Positions 50,263 through 62,289 of a stretch of DNA of 64,000 nucleotides are shown here, in pieces. The notes under the pieces were generated by a model. The model was not told where the DNA came from, ran no database searches, and was given only the letters and a program-made list of their open reading frames with translations. A program made the translations under genes and the position numbers. This DNA comes from Loxodes magnus (taxonomy: Eukaryota > Ciliophora > Karyorelictea > Loxodida > Loxodidae): contig CAMPDV010000022.1 in the NCBI GenBank assembly GCA_946699065.1, positions 602,501 through 666,500 of the forward strand, given 5' to 3'. Position 1 is the first letter of the stretch. Each line of letters begins with the position of its first letter.

Positions 50263-52037
50263 ACTATATTCTTTATTTAATTATAAACCGATTTTTGTGA
50301 ATATTCTGTTATTTTTATTACTCAGATTAAATTTTTCTTTTACTAATTTCAGTTGATTCTAGCATTCAATCTGATTACATTTCAAACTTGTAGATCTCAT
50401 TCTTATCTCATCAGTCTTTCTTTGAAATTATATAAGATCTCCTCTAATCTTGAATTCCTTTCTTTTAATTAGCAAAATTATCTTTTTAAATCGCATACAA
50501 AAAAGACTAATTCCCTGATGTTAATCTACTCTATATCTTTATAAAGATCTAACATTTTGAGTAAAATTTTCTCTAAATCTAAAGGATTAAATAATTTTTT
50601 TCTATTTTAATATCTATTTATTCTCCTCAACTTCTTCTTTCTAAATCAAAAGCCAGATTTTATTTTTAACCTTTTTCAGCAAGATTGAAATAAAAAAAAT
50701 TATGGCTATTTGAAATAATTTTAGAGGTTTATATGAATTATTTTTGTTAAAATATTGATTGTATACATTTTTCATTTTTTTAATATTTTAAGTCTATAAA
50801 TCTTTAATATATAATCCTTGCTTAAAAATTCTTCAAAAATAAAATAAAAAATTCAATAGCTAAATTATACTAAAACTATTCTAATTTTAAAAATATTCTA
50901 ATATAAATTTTAAAACTTTTTATGTTACGTTTAATTAAATTTGCTTAATCTTGTTCTTTAATCTAATTTTGTTAATAAGTAAATATATACTTTTTTAATT
51001 TTAATTTTATTATAATTTTTATAATTAAAGTTTAAATATTTTGGATTAAAATAAACATGTAGCTTTTATCTTTATTTAATATATTAAAATAAATTAGTGC
51101 TTTTCAAGAAATATCTAATTATATTTATGTTGTTAATAAATAATTGAAAATTTAATAGCTTTAACACTTTAAAAGAAGAATATTAGATAAATTAAGAAAA
51201 ATTAAGAAAATAATTATAGAGTTTGATTAGTTATATTTTACTTTCAGCAGGTTAGAATGAAATAAAGTTCTTTATGTATGATATCTAATGCTGAAAATTC
51301 ATATTAATAAAATTATGTCTGCTAGAAAATTAATAATGAGAACTAAATATTTTTTCATACCAGAAAGATAAATTTATATGTGATAATATTAAGTTTTGAA
51401 AGTTTTAAACGTAGGACTTTATAAATTTGTATCTTTAATTTATTTTATTGTTGCAAATTTTTTTTATCTATTAATATTTTTTATAAAACGATCTATTATT
51501 TTATTTATATAAATTTCTTAATTATCAAAAATGAAATAAAATAAAGTGTTTATCTTTACTTTAGAAAATTTGAAAAAACAAAAAATAAAATTACCATAAT
51601 TATTCTATATGAAAGACAAATGCTTTAATAATGTTATACGTAATAAAAAAAATTGTAGATATTTGAGCCAGATGTTTTAATATAGATATCTGGATAAATT
51701 GCTTTTTCTTCTAAGATAAGTTCAAAAATTTAAGAAGAATGGGTACATGGAATTTTTATGATATTAATAGAGTTTTAATTTACATTAGATCAAAGAAATA
51801 TTTCAATTGAATTTTAATAATTTTTTATGGTTAATCAATTTAAAATTGCATGCAATCTCAAAAAAATGAAAAATTAATTCAATATAATTTTACTTTAAAA
51901 TATTTAAAATTTAAATCTTTTATTAGATAAAATAATTAAAAAAAATAAAGATTATAGTGGTTTCACACTTAAAAGATAAATCACTTTTAAAGCTTGTTAA
52001 AATCTTCGAATATGCTACTTTTCCAAAAAATAAAAAA
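50263..52037. other. interior of candidate element, possible coiled-coil frame at 50290-50700 (-)
   Basis: On the minus strand about 50290-50700 reads as a coiled coil (LEKILLKMLDLYKDIEQINI, DLKRQFCQLKERNSRLEEIL), resembling the coil of O proteins, but another frame is equally open. The rest to 52037 is AT-rich and empty. Confidence 0.35.
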
Positions 52038-52955
52038 ATGGAAGGATTCAAAAGAGGTTTCTACACCACTTCCAAAAAGTTGGAGAGGAAATCTGAATCC
52101 AATCTTGGATAGTCTTCTTACCCTTAACCCTAACCTTTTTCTTAATTCTAAGAACCTGAAGAAGAACAGAAACAAGCTCAGAAGACAATACATGAGATAA
52201 CTCCAACCTCAGAAGAGAAGCCCAGAAAGCAGATTAAGTCTGCTCTGCACCAGGAGGTCTCAAAGTTCAATCCTTCTGGCCAGATGAGCATGGAACAGCT
52301 CATCAAAGTGGTACTAAACCTCCAGGAAGAGGTTAGGAAACTGGGAAAAGACAATGAGAAACTGATGGAAAAACTCAACTTAACGGAAGGAATAGAATCC
52401 AGACTTATGTCCTAAGAAAGAGAACTAAGCGCTTTCTGAAACATACCTTAAGGCCAGAGTAGCTAATCCTAAAATTAGCTTCAGAAACTTTCTGATATGA
52501 GTATTAGACTGGAAATACTAGAAAAGAAATTAGATGAACAAAGGGGAGATCCAATGATGATTGAAGAGACCAATAGGAAGATTAAGGTTAAACTCCAAAA
52601 ATAGTGAAGAAATGCTACTACTGCAATTCAACAGAACACTTATGAAGACGCTGCAAGGAATTCCAAAATTTCAAGAAGTAGTATTGGAATAAATAAAGAA
52701 CAATACAAACACAGTAGAGGAAGAAAAAACAAATCTAGTAGAGACAAATAAGAGAAAAATTATACTTAAATGAATAAGGATACATTTACAAGAGAAAATT
52801 TAATTAGAAATAAGGCTAGATCCGGAAATGACAAGAGTAATGGGAGGAGAGAGGAGTAGAGACATCTAAAACTTTATTTTTAACACTGGAGCAATCTGGT
52901 GTCCAGCATGAAGAGGTGAAAATCCTCGAAAATTGCTAAACTTAATTTATCCTAT
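52038..52955 (+). mobile_element. O element copy C with ORF (coiled coil, DPMMIE, CCHC knuckle)
   Basis: A diverged relative of copies A and D. The ATG at 52038 begins MEGFKRGFYTTSKKLERKSE; a coiled coil (LNLQEEVRKLGKDNEKLMEK, LEILEKKLDEQ), GDPMMIEE and a perfect CCHC knuckle CYYCNSTEHLWRRC follow, with the Trp from TGA. One base is missing just before the knuckle (near 52612), after which the frame runs to TGA 52829-52831, about 265 codons, the same length as copy A. The 3' tail to about 52955 keeps the hairpin (GAGGTGAAAATCCTC) and the CTAAACTT end. Likely role: RNA- or DNA-binding coat-like protein of a mobile element. Confidence 0.75.
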
Positions 52956-52981
52956 TATATGCTACTTTTCCTAATACTATT

Positions 52982-53345
52982 CACTCTTGTAATGGGTGTT
53001 TAAAAGCTTCTCGCTGTTCTTCATCTTAGAAATTATTGTTCATCAGTCTGATTAATCTCCTAGTATGAAATTTATATGCCTTTTTTTTGCTTCCATCACT
53101 ACTTACAACAATCCATACTTTAAAATTGTTTTCTTCTATATAATTTACAACGATCTCACAATATATTCTACATAGAAAATTTATCTGTTTTGCTTTCTCT
53201 ATTTTTTACCATTCCTTGAAAAACTAGCAATTTCTTTCTATATTTCCTATTTTCTTACAGTATCAAAATCATTTAGTCTCTTTCGTTCTTTACTTCATGT
53301 TGGAATTTAAAGCTCATATTTTATGAGGTCTCTAGAAACTATTTA
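52982..53345 (-). pseudogene. decayed O-family 3' half, convergent with copy C
   Basis: On the minus strand FWYCKKIGNIERNC matches the knuckle of the copy at 35484 (CWYCKRLGYKASSC), with the first Cys changed to Phe and Trp encoded by TGA. It continues (FFKEWQKIEKAKQINFL, NNFKVWIVVSSDGSKKKAY, NNNFQDEEQREAFKHPLQE) to TGA 52982-52984, only about 30 bases from the end of copy C. The part upstream of the knuckle is in another frame. Confidence 0.55.
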
Positions 53346-53591
53346 AATTAAGGCTATCCTTATTTTTCTATTTAAACTTTAGCATATTAATGATTAAGTA
53401 AGAGATCTATTGCTAAACCTTGCTTTTAATTAATAAGATTTCATTTTTAAGTTGTAATTTTTAATTCTAAAATTGCAGTTTGTGAAATTTTCTTAAGAAT
53501 TTATTTTGCTGTATTATCTGAAAATTAAGAAATAAAGTTTAACCTTAATTTTCATTTCATTTTAAATAAATAATAAATAAATATTATTATA

Positions 53592-53985
53592 GAGCACGTA
53601 GCACCTCGTTGGTACTTTGCTCTTTCGTTAATATTTAATATTTATAAAAAATTTTCTCGTGCTTCTCGTTAAAATTCTAGTAGTCCAATGAATCATGTAA
53701 ATTTCTCTAAATGGGGAATCTTCTTATAAAGGTTATTCTTGAATTTTGAATCAAATGCTTCATTCTTCTTGAATAAGATCCAAATAAGAATTAGTAGTTA
53801 AATCATTGTCAGGCTTGTCAGTCAAACTTTCATAATGTTAGCAAGAACCCTTGAACTAGTTAGACTTGTCTCTTCCGAGTTTATCCACCCTTTCCCGTGT
53901 TAGCATCTAATGCGAGATTACTCGTAATGCAGTATACACTGCACCATATTATTATCTAGTTTTAAAGACCACAGCCGACATCCAT
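53592..53985 (-). repeat. R repeat copy 4 (394 bp), right inverted repeat
   Basis: Read on the minus strand: ATGGATGTCGGCTGTGGTC at the start, hairpins GCAGTGTATACTGC and ACGAGTAATCTCGC, and a 3' stem GAGCA...TGCTC around CCAACGAGGTGC. The stem bases differ from copy 3 in a paired way. Confidence 0.88.
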
Positions 53986-55325
53986 TTTATGTAATAAAAT
54001 ATTTTAATTCTAAATTTTAATTATTTGAACTTGAATTAAAATTTTAATTTATTGGTTAAATTGCTAAATATTTAAATTAAACTATTAATATCTTTAATTA
54101 AAATTTTTTTATAAAAAATGAAGCTCAAATTAATAAGTTTTTAACTCATTTCAATTTATTAATTTTTGAAGTTATTAATCCCTTGCGTTTTAAAGGTTTA
54201 TATTTTTTAATTTAAACAATTAAAAAAAATTTTAATTTTATTGGAATAATTCATAAAATCTTAATAATCTATTTTATGTTTGTAAAAAGATAAAGGTGGC
54301 TTTAGTGTAAAATAATCTCATGCAATTAAATTTTTTCTTTATTTCTTCATTAATTGTTATATTTGCTTGCTGCTTACAAAATTACGCTTATTAAACATTC
54401 AATATTCTTTTATTCAAATATTATTCTATTCTACTCTATCGTAAACTTAATAAGTTTAAATTTTCATTAGCTTAATTTCCAATATTTTCTCTTAGATATC
54501 AATAAATATTTTAATGTTTTTATATAAATTTTAAATAATTTTTGTTTTATGCCTTTACAACATAAAATTTGAGTATTATTTATAATGATTTTAAATTATT
54601 CTTTGTTTTGTATTCATTTATTTAATAAAGGTTTTTTTTATTTCTCGAGTATAGAAAATTACTTTTCTTTTAATACGAAATATTATTTTTTCTCTATAAT
54701 TTAAATTAAATATATTTTAATTTAACGAAATTTAAGAGACTGGATTTTAAAATTTACTTTAATATAATTTTCAGAACTCAAACATAGTGCTTTCCATTTT
54801 TTGATATTATTTCAATGACTCGGAATTAAATCCTTGATTCTTAAGTCAAGGAATGTTATATCATTGTGAGTCTATTATTTTATTTTTATATTTCAGAGTT
54901 AGCTAATAAAATTAAATTTTCTATCTGAAATGGCTTATTGGACTGAAACTAAATATGTAAAAAAATTATTTTTTAATTTTAAAGGATTTTTTATTGGCTA
55001 TTTGTTAATTTTAATTTTTAATTAATTAAAAATTTACTCTATTTCACTTTTTTCTTTCCTAAGAATAGCAATTTCATGTATTTTATTTGTTTATTGTGCT
55101 ATATATTTCTTTAAATAAAAAAATAGCTTTTTAATTTATTTTTATAATTAATCTTGATAATACTTTTATCCTTCGTTTCTTTCTACTAAGATAGAATCAG
55201 TTAGAGCTATCTCTTGCTATGCTTTTCTTTTTTTTTCAATTTTTTTGGAAAAAATTTGTTAATAAAATTAATATAATAATAAAAGTTAATTAAAAAACTA
55301 TAAAGCTTAATATATTAAAAAAAAT
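53986..55325. other. spacer with a possible tRNA-Leu remnant
   Basis: AT-rich. On the minus strand at about 54818-54875, GACTC...GAGTC ends enclose CCTTGACTTAAGAATCAAGG, like an anticodon arm with TAA, and a GGATTTAATTCC T-arm-like piece. It may be a decayed tRNA-Leu(UAA), too short to work. Nothing else seen. Confidence 0.35.
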
Positions 55326-56263
55326 AAAATGGTAGAAGGGTTCAAGAAAGGCTTTTATACCACCTCCTAAAAAGGGGAGAGAAAGTAAGAACCCTCATCT
55401 TTAACTCACACATCTTCTTCCTAGAAATAATCTTCTTCTCAAAACCTTCAAGAATAATAGACTCAACTAGGAACTTCCAGACCAACCTAAAAGATGGGAC
55501 AAGAGCGCCAAAAGGCTACCTCGATGACACAAACTAAAGAGGAAGGACCTAGAAAGGTGCTGGAGACGCAAGAAGCAGCAGCCGTGCGAGAGTTTGCGAT
55601 GCCATAGTTCCAGGAAGAACAGGCATAAACTTTAGTCGCATTCGCTGACATGAAGGAGGAAGTAAAAAGGCTATGATTAGAGAATAGAGTTCTAAAAAAT
55701 CAAGTTACTGACCTCAAGGAATGGAAAGAAAGCTTCTAGGAAGTTTACGATCGAGAGCAAAACACTTTCTTCAGGGAAATGGGATTGCTGCAGTAGAGAA
55801 TAACTGTGCTTGAAGAGAACAGTAAGTAGCAACAGTAGTAGGAATTCAAAGTTAGGACAATTCAAGATCCAATGGACATAGAAGGAGCTATTACGTTACC
55901 GAGGAGTCCAGACAAGAAATGAATTAGGAATAAACCAAGATGCTTTGTATGCAAACAAACTGGGTCATAAATATAGACAAGGTTAGAAATTGAAATTAAT
56001 TAAATAATAGTACTGGAATAGAAAATAATAAGAAAAATAATAGTACTAATATTAGGATAAGATTAGACGAGAATTCTGTAACTAATTTTATCCGTCAGGA
56101 GGTCAAATCTACAAACCGAAGTTGTACAAAATCCAAGGCGCCTGAAGAAAGAGTTCTGAAGGGAGCTGGTTCCAGCCAGGTTATCAAACTGGTCCTGTGA
56201 ACACGAGGTTGAAAGTCCTCCAAGTTCACTAAACTTCAATTTAAACTTTTTAATTTAATTTAG
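55326..56263 (+). mobile_element. O element copy D (about 0.94 kb), twin of copy A
   Basis: Differs from 46398-47335 by only a handful of substitutions. The ORF runs from ATG 55329 to TGA 56143-56145 with the same single extra base in the zinc knuckle (GGG near 55962). Unlike copy A, the final knuckle Cys is Gly (GGT for TGT) and an early Tyr is Gln (TAA for TAT). The 3' hairpin tail is intact. Its close match to A shows recent copying. Confidence 0.85.
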
Positions 56264-57797
56264 CTTAATATATAAATTAAAGTAAATTAAATTAAATTAT
56301 AAATACTTCAAAGTGAATTTAAAATTGCTTAAGCAAATTAAGGTATCACTATAAAAATTAAAAAAGCAAGAACGAATAAGTTAAGGTAAAATAATTTTTG
56401 TTATATAAACTCATTTTAATTAAAAAATATCTATTTCTTACGAAAATAAGCACCATTAAAATTAATTTTTTAAGGAAAGTAAAAATAATTAAAAATATTT
56501 AAGAAAAAGTATTAAATTAAAAATTTTAGATAGATATTAAAGATAATATAAGAGTTATTTTTAAATATTAGCATATCTAATTTAACTCAAATACAAATAT
56601 TTATTTTATATTTATTTCTTTAATTTTTTGATTCAATTATAGATGCTATTTTACTATTTCTTTCAAATCTCATTTAAATAAAACTAAATATTCAAAGAAA
56701 AAATATAAAACATTAAAAAAAATTGATTAGAGTTTGAAATTCTATAGGTGAAATTAAATTTAATTAAAAAAATGCAATCCAAAAATCATGAAAATCGCTT
56801 TAGAATAATTAATTTAATGGAGAGAAATATATAGGATACTTAGAGTAAAATAAATACATTTTTTTTCATCTACGAACTAAAAGACATTTAACTATCTAAT
56901 AAATTAGAAAGATTTCAAATATTAATCATAAAATAAACAGGATTTTATATTTTAAATTCTATAACAAAAATAAAAAAGTTTAAGAATAAATAGCTTAATT
57001 CTTAATTTAATGATTATACCATGAATACTAAATAATTAAATAATTTCCTATTTATATCTTAATAATTTAAAATATGAAATTATGGTTAAGATGGGATAAT
57101 ATTTTAGTTAATTATAATTTAAATAAAAATATATAAACTTTACATATTAAAACTTAAAGATAATTTATTTTAATAGTTTTTATAGTGATTGAAACTATAG
57201 CAATATTTGTAACTTTTGAGAAAGATACTAAATATAATTTATTAAAAAAATTAAAAATTTTTAGTTAGGATCAAGGCTAATGGAGCTTAGTATGGCTATT
57301 TAGCTCTATTTTATTATTGATCATTTAATAATAAAATTTACTATATTCAACTTTTTTAATAAAAAATAAATATTTTTTGATATAAGAAAGAAATATATTC
57401 TTTCAAATTTTTTATTAAACATTTTAATTTAAACTATAATCATTCTAAAATCTCTTTATAAGTATATTTCAAATATTGCAATAATATATAATTACTAGAA
57501 CATTGAAAATTATAAAAGAGGGATTTTGCTTGAAAAATTTTATAAGTTTTGGTATAATATACAAATTTGAAAAACATTCAAAAATGCTTACGAATTTTTT
57601 GTAAAATAAACATATAAAAAATATTATTCAATTAAGTCCAATCTTTTAATGATTTATATGAAGTTGATGAAATTACTATTATATATTAATTAAATATTAA
57701 AACTAAGGAAAACATTTATCGAAAGCTTATAATAAACTTTTTCATTTGATATAAGACTTCAACTATTTATAAAAAAAGGATGAAAAATAATCTATAA
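56264..57797. other. spacer, weak ORF candidate 56772-57188 (+)
   Basis: AT-rich. A frame from ATG 56772 to TGA 57186-57188 begins MQSKNHENRFRIINLMERN and holds one TGA inside, 139 codons. No domain; composition alone cannot separate it from chance. It could be a small gene. Confidence 0.3.
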
Positions 57798-57877
57798 GAC
57801 AGTGTGGCCGAGTGGTCTAAGGCGCTAGCTTAAGGCGCTAGTCTTTCGGGGCGTGGGTTCAAATCCCACCGCTGTCA
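57798..57877 (+). tRNA. tRNA-Leu (AAG)
   Basis: 80-base cloverleaf. Acceptor GACAGTG pairs with CGCTGTC, followed by A73. The anticodon stem CTAGC/GCTAG encloses TTAAGGC, giving AAG (read as IAG). A leucine-type long variable arm (TCTTTCGGGG) and the T arm GTGGGTTCAAATCCCAC follow. A T6 run comes next. Confidence 0.95.
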
Positions 57878-57984
57878 TTTTTTAGGAGAAAATAGAATAG
57901 TTTATACAGATATAACGATTTAATTAAAATCCAAAAAGAAATGACAAGTTCATTTTGCATACTTGGAGTCATATATAAATTATC

Positions 57985-58043
57985 GCCCGAAATAGCTCAG
58001 TTGGGAGAGCGTTAGACTGAAGATCTAAAGGTCCCCAGTTCAA
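57985..58043 (+). pseudogene. tRNA-Phe (GAA), 3'-truncated
   Basis: Acceptor start, D arm (gctcagttgggagagc) and anticodon arm (TTAGACTGAAGATCTAA, anticodon GAA) are those of tRNA-Phe, but after gtccccagttcaat the T arm and acceptor 3' strand are replaced by unrelated sequence. It cannot fold fully. It lies about 110 bases after tRNA-Leu. Confidence 0.85.
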
Positions 58044-59646
58044 TAAGTTTAGACATATTTTTGAAATGTTTTGAAATAGTTGTAATAAAGATAATTTTTT
58101 AATATATAATGAACATTAAAAATAATATATAGATGTATTTTAAAATTAATTAGTAGTTTAAAAAACCCAAATTTACAGTTTTATTATAAAAATCACAGTG
58201 AGTGAATGCAACTATAATGAAATTAATTTCTTATTTAGTAGGAAGATAACGAATATTATGGGAATTAGTCGAATTTTATAATTTATAGTTATACTCCTTT
58301 GTGCTATATAAGCTAAAAGATTGAAATACCTATTTTAAAAATATTAAACATTACTAAATAAATATGAACTATATTATCATTCTCTTTCATATTCTAATAT
58401 CATTTATTCTTTACCTCAAAAAAGGTTAAAATAATATTTTAATTAAAAATTTTCTATACTTTTAGAAAAATAAGCTTCATTAAATAAATACCATTAGTGA
58501 TATACCATCAGAATCAAATATGAATCAAATAATTAGATATGTATTATAATAAATAAAAGAGAGAAAATTATAGAATAAAAGATGTATAATAAAATATCTT
58601 TTGAGTTAGATATAAAAATATTAAAAAAATAAAATTTATAAATTTAATATATCCTATATTAAAATCTCCTTTCTTTTTTATGTTTTTTCAAAATTTACAC
58701 ATTTAAGTATTTTATATAAGCTATTATGTATATACTTATAATAGAAATTAAATAAAATGGTTTTTTATTCTTTTTGCTATCAATATTCAGATTTTTGCCT
58801 TTTAGAATTTAATTATTAGTTTGAAGTTAATGATAATTAAAAAAAACCAACAGTAAGGAATAAATTAATAACTTTGATACTTTTATTTATCTAAAGATTT
58901 AATGTTTAGCTTTTAATATTTACTATATATCAATTTTTTATTTATTTAAATAAGTAAAAATTTATATATTTTTCACTTTATCTAGCAAATAAATTAATAG
59001 AGTGCTTATAACGTGATTTATAAAAAGAGATTATGAAAATCTTTTAGATAATAAAACATTAGATGCTAGACACATATCATAAAATATTGAGAGATCTTAG
59101 AGAGTTAAATTTATATATAATTAGGTATACAATTAAATAGAATGATCTCATATGAATAAAAATACTGAAATTTAATATTTTAATTATATAATTAACTTCA
59201 TACGTTTAATACGATACTTTAGCTACTAAATATCAAGTACTTTTATTTCCATTTTAGTACTTTTAGATTTTTTAATATTCTCATTATTTTTAATAAGCTA
59301 AGTCTATTTTCTGAAAATACTTATATATATTCATTTTATAAGTTTTGATATTTTTATTCATTATAGCTTTAATAATATAGATATATAGTATCATTATATC
59401 TAAAGCATATTAGATATAATTATAGGGCAGAAATACATTATAATCATTTATTGTTCTATATAATTAAAATAATTTTTAAGAGATCATTTTTCTCTATATT
59501 TCTTCAAGACAACTAATGATCTTACTAAAAATGCTTAGTTATGAAGTAATGTTTATTAAATTATTAAAATGTATAATATGAACTTAAAGCAATTTAATTT
59601 CGTAGAATTTAGAGTATAGAAATAATTAATTAATTTCAACTAAAAA
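58044..59646. other. 1.6 kb AT-rich spacer
   Basis: No gene, repeat family or RNA recognised. Confidence 0.45.
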
Positions 59647-59931
59647 GTTTTTGGACCGGAAACTCCTTTCCGATTGCACGACCCGACGCTCTCTTTTTAT
59701 GGAATAACGGGGATATCCTGATGTGCTCCAGGCACAGCTGCTAGGGAGCTCCATCGCTATGAGCAGCCAGGCTTCAAGCCCCTACCAAGAGCGGATAATC
59801 TCAAAGACAGTTTTCCCTTCAGAAAATGACTTTGACCAGGGACTTTCTCAGCGACAGGAAAGGAACTTGATCCTAGCCATAAAACCAGAAAGTGTTGTCA
59901 CGAAGGTCATTCTCAGCTCCCATCATCTTTT
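59647..59931 (+). ncRNA. S RNA copy 1, structured, probably Pol III-transcribed (about 285 nt)
   Basis: A GC-richer island with sharp borders, matched by a second copy at 63572. Hairpins keep pairing while changing sequence: CGGAAACTCCTTTCCG here against ACTGCAACTTCTTGCAGT there, and TGTGCTCCAGGCACA here against TGCTTTCGAAAAGCA there. The block GGATATCCTG, the block GGGAGCTCCATCGCTATG and a box-B-like AGGCTTCAAGCCCC are shared, and both end at CATC followed by a T run. Both start after actaaaaa/gagtttttgg. I do not recognise it as SRP, RNase P, U snRNA or telomerase RNA. A short open frame inside is overlapped by paired stems and is not taken as a gene. Confidence 0.8.
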
Positions 59932-61377
59932 CAATTATTAGAGTATAGAAATAAATTATATTAAGAGTTATTTAGAAAAATACTTGTTTAAATGTTTCTT
60001 TGACTGCAACCTCATATATATTGATAAAATAAAACCTTCTTGTAAATAAATAAAAAGCTAATTTAAATATTAGAAAAACTTAGAAATATTAAAATAATTA
60101 CTTTTATTTAATTAAATGCATCATTTTATATTTTTTCTATTTGAATAACTAACAATTTAATTATTTGTTAAGGCATTAGTAAGTTGCTAAGGTTATATAT
60201 CTATTTATCATTAATAAAGATTGAAAATTAAAAAAATTAAGTAAATATAAAATATAGAAGAACTAATTAGAACTTGTTAAGAAATTAATTTTGAGTTTTA
60301 TAAATAATTGGGAGAATAAGCCACTAAGCAGGCTTATATATTCAATCATTTTTGATTTCAAAAGATTTTATATTCCAATGTAAGTAAATATAAAAAATAT
60401 TGGCTACTTGTATTATAGAATATAACTAAATGCATTTAAATAATTTTTATAGCTTAAATGTAATTTTATATTCTAAGGTAAAAATTAAATCTAATAGAAT
60501 TATAAATATAAATATAAATTGTATCCTATAGATAAATCATTTTTAGCTTAGATATATGAGATTAAGTACGGAAAAGAAGATAAAAAGTAGATAAATAAAT
60601 TTAATAATAGCTAAGATATCTCAAAACAATAAATAAAGTATCTTATTTATCTAAAATATTTTCAAAATAAAAATCAAATATTTGGAACAACAAGAAAGTA
60701 AAAGTACTGTAACCTTAACTCCTTATCTAAAGGTATTTTAAAGCTATAATTTTAATTTTAAATCTTGTTATATCTATATTTAAAATAAATAGATAATAAA
60801 CTCTGTCAAATATCATAATGATTAGTTATATTCTATAGGCAAAAATCCATTAATATGTCTTCAATTATTTATAATTAGTCAAGCTTCAATTTTATATGTT
60901 TTGTAAATAACTAAATTTAAATAGATTTTTGACATCAATTTATTAAATGAATTTTTTATACTATTGGCACTTATTTCAATCTTTATTAGTTAGTTTATCA
61001 TCTTTCATTATTAAATAGTTCTAAAGCACAAATAAAAATTTAAATAATTTATAGAAAAAATAGACCAAATCATAAGCTTTAATAAATAAAGAAGGCATTT
61101 TTTATTCTATAAATAGACAAAGGATTGATAATAAATAAATCAAAATTAATAAAAAATGTTTAATTTATTATATAGCAAAATAACTACTTCTATTAAGCTT
61201 TTTCTTCTTTTAAGAATTTAATTTCCTTTTAAATTAAATTGAGATTTATTGTTTACTTTATCCTGCTGCTAAAGAAATTAAATTAAAATTTCTATTTGAA
61301 GTTTTTAATCATAATAGTTTCATTATTAATTAAAAAAACTAATTATCAAATTCTATAAAAGGAGTTTATAATGATGA
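59932..61377. other. 1.4 kb AT-rich spacer
   Basis: No gene or RNA recognised between the S RNA and the ubiquitin-like gene's stop. Confidence 0.45.
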
Positions 61378-62289
61378 TCATTTCACGTCACATAATAAGC
61401 AACAATAGCAGCAAGCTGCTTTCATTGCATCGTTTTATAATTTCATAGATTTCAAATTTAGCTTTCTTGCCTGTTCACATGATGAATTTGAATATCTTCT
61501 CCATGATCAGATTAATATACCTATCAAAGGAGGTAAACACCAGCAAAAATCAGGACCACAGTAGAACCATCATTTTTTAAATCCTATTCTGTAATCTGGT
61601 GCCATTTTCACATTATTATAAGACTATTGGCAATCCATGTTAAATGGTTGATTAGGGAAAATTTTTTTACATTCTTCATGCTTGCACTCTTCTAAATGCT
61701 TTAACATTTTTTAATGTACTTTTTCCTTCTTTTTAACAATCTTTGCTACTACTACATTTTGAGCTGAATTAAGAGGATTTAATGGATCAACATCTTATTA
61801 AATTAATATATGAGAAATAAAGGTTGAGCTTTAATTCTAATTTGTCTTGTCCTTTCTATGATTTTATTACTAAGGATATTGTAATTATGCTTAAGGTGTT
61901 TAAGCTTATGGTATTTATCTTTGCGGTATATTTTCATATGGAATTTACCCTTGTGGCATAAATCCTATCTATCCTTAGGGCATTTAACCCTAAAACATCG
62001 GGTAAGCAGGTTAAGCCATGTGTGCATTTTCAGTTGATATAGGCTAAAAGACTTGTGTTTAAGGGATTTAGATTTACTAAAGAATTAAAAATATTTCCGC
62101 TTAATTTGGAATGCTATAATCTTATATCCTCTTATAATTATCCAGCGTAATTCCATTATGTTACAAAACCATAGCTTCAATATATTAGCCTTGCTAAGTA
62201 TAAATTTTTTATTTAAGACTTAAGATATTATCACTAGGATTGACTTAGAGATTTAATGCCCCAACTTGAGTTCTAACGTACACTTGCAT
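61378..62289 (-). CDS. ubiquitin-like domain protein with Pro/Gln linker and Cys/Trp-rich C-terminus
   Basis: A clean 304-codon frame from ATG 62289 to TGA 61378-61380. Residues 1-72 follow ubiquitin (MQVYVRTQVGALNLQVNPSD, then SLKQKIYTQQGQ and a IFLIL last strand) but lack a GlyGly end, so it is a built-in domain, not a conjugated tag. A Pro/Gln/Gly/Met linker (about 85-150, GQMPQGQIGFMPQGQ) follows, then a charged coil (KIVKKKEKVHQKMLKHLEEC) and a Cys/Trp-rich end with FYCGPDFCWCLPPLIGILI, a probable membrane-associated or palmitoylated hydrophobic patch, and ACCYCCLLCDVK. TGA encodes two Trp here. This suggests a proteasome- or membrane-linked adaptor; the exact role is unknown. Confidence 0.85.

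Larger units (their letters stand above)
49873..53985. mobile_element. candidate 4.1 kb element bounded by inverted R repeats
   Basis: R copies 3 (plus) and 4 (minus) lie as inverted repeats whose outer ends match exactly for about 45 bases, starting ATAAAATGGATGTCGGCTG; the other R copies differ there. Between them lie an O gene (52038, plus) and a remnant knuckle gene (52982, minus) that converge. I infer a transposon-like unit with long terminal inverted repeats. No transposase was recognised, and a target-site duplication is not clear in the AT-rich flanks. Chance insertion of two R copies is the alternative. Confidence 0.5.

Noticed and set aside
59723..59941. 72-codon standard-code ORF inside S RNA copy 1
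   Set aside because: The frame is not kept in copy 2, and the bases it uses are paired in covarying stems, so RNA is the better reading.
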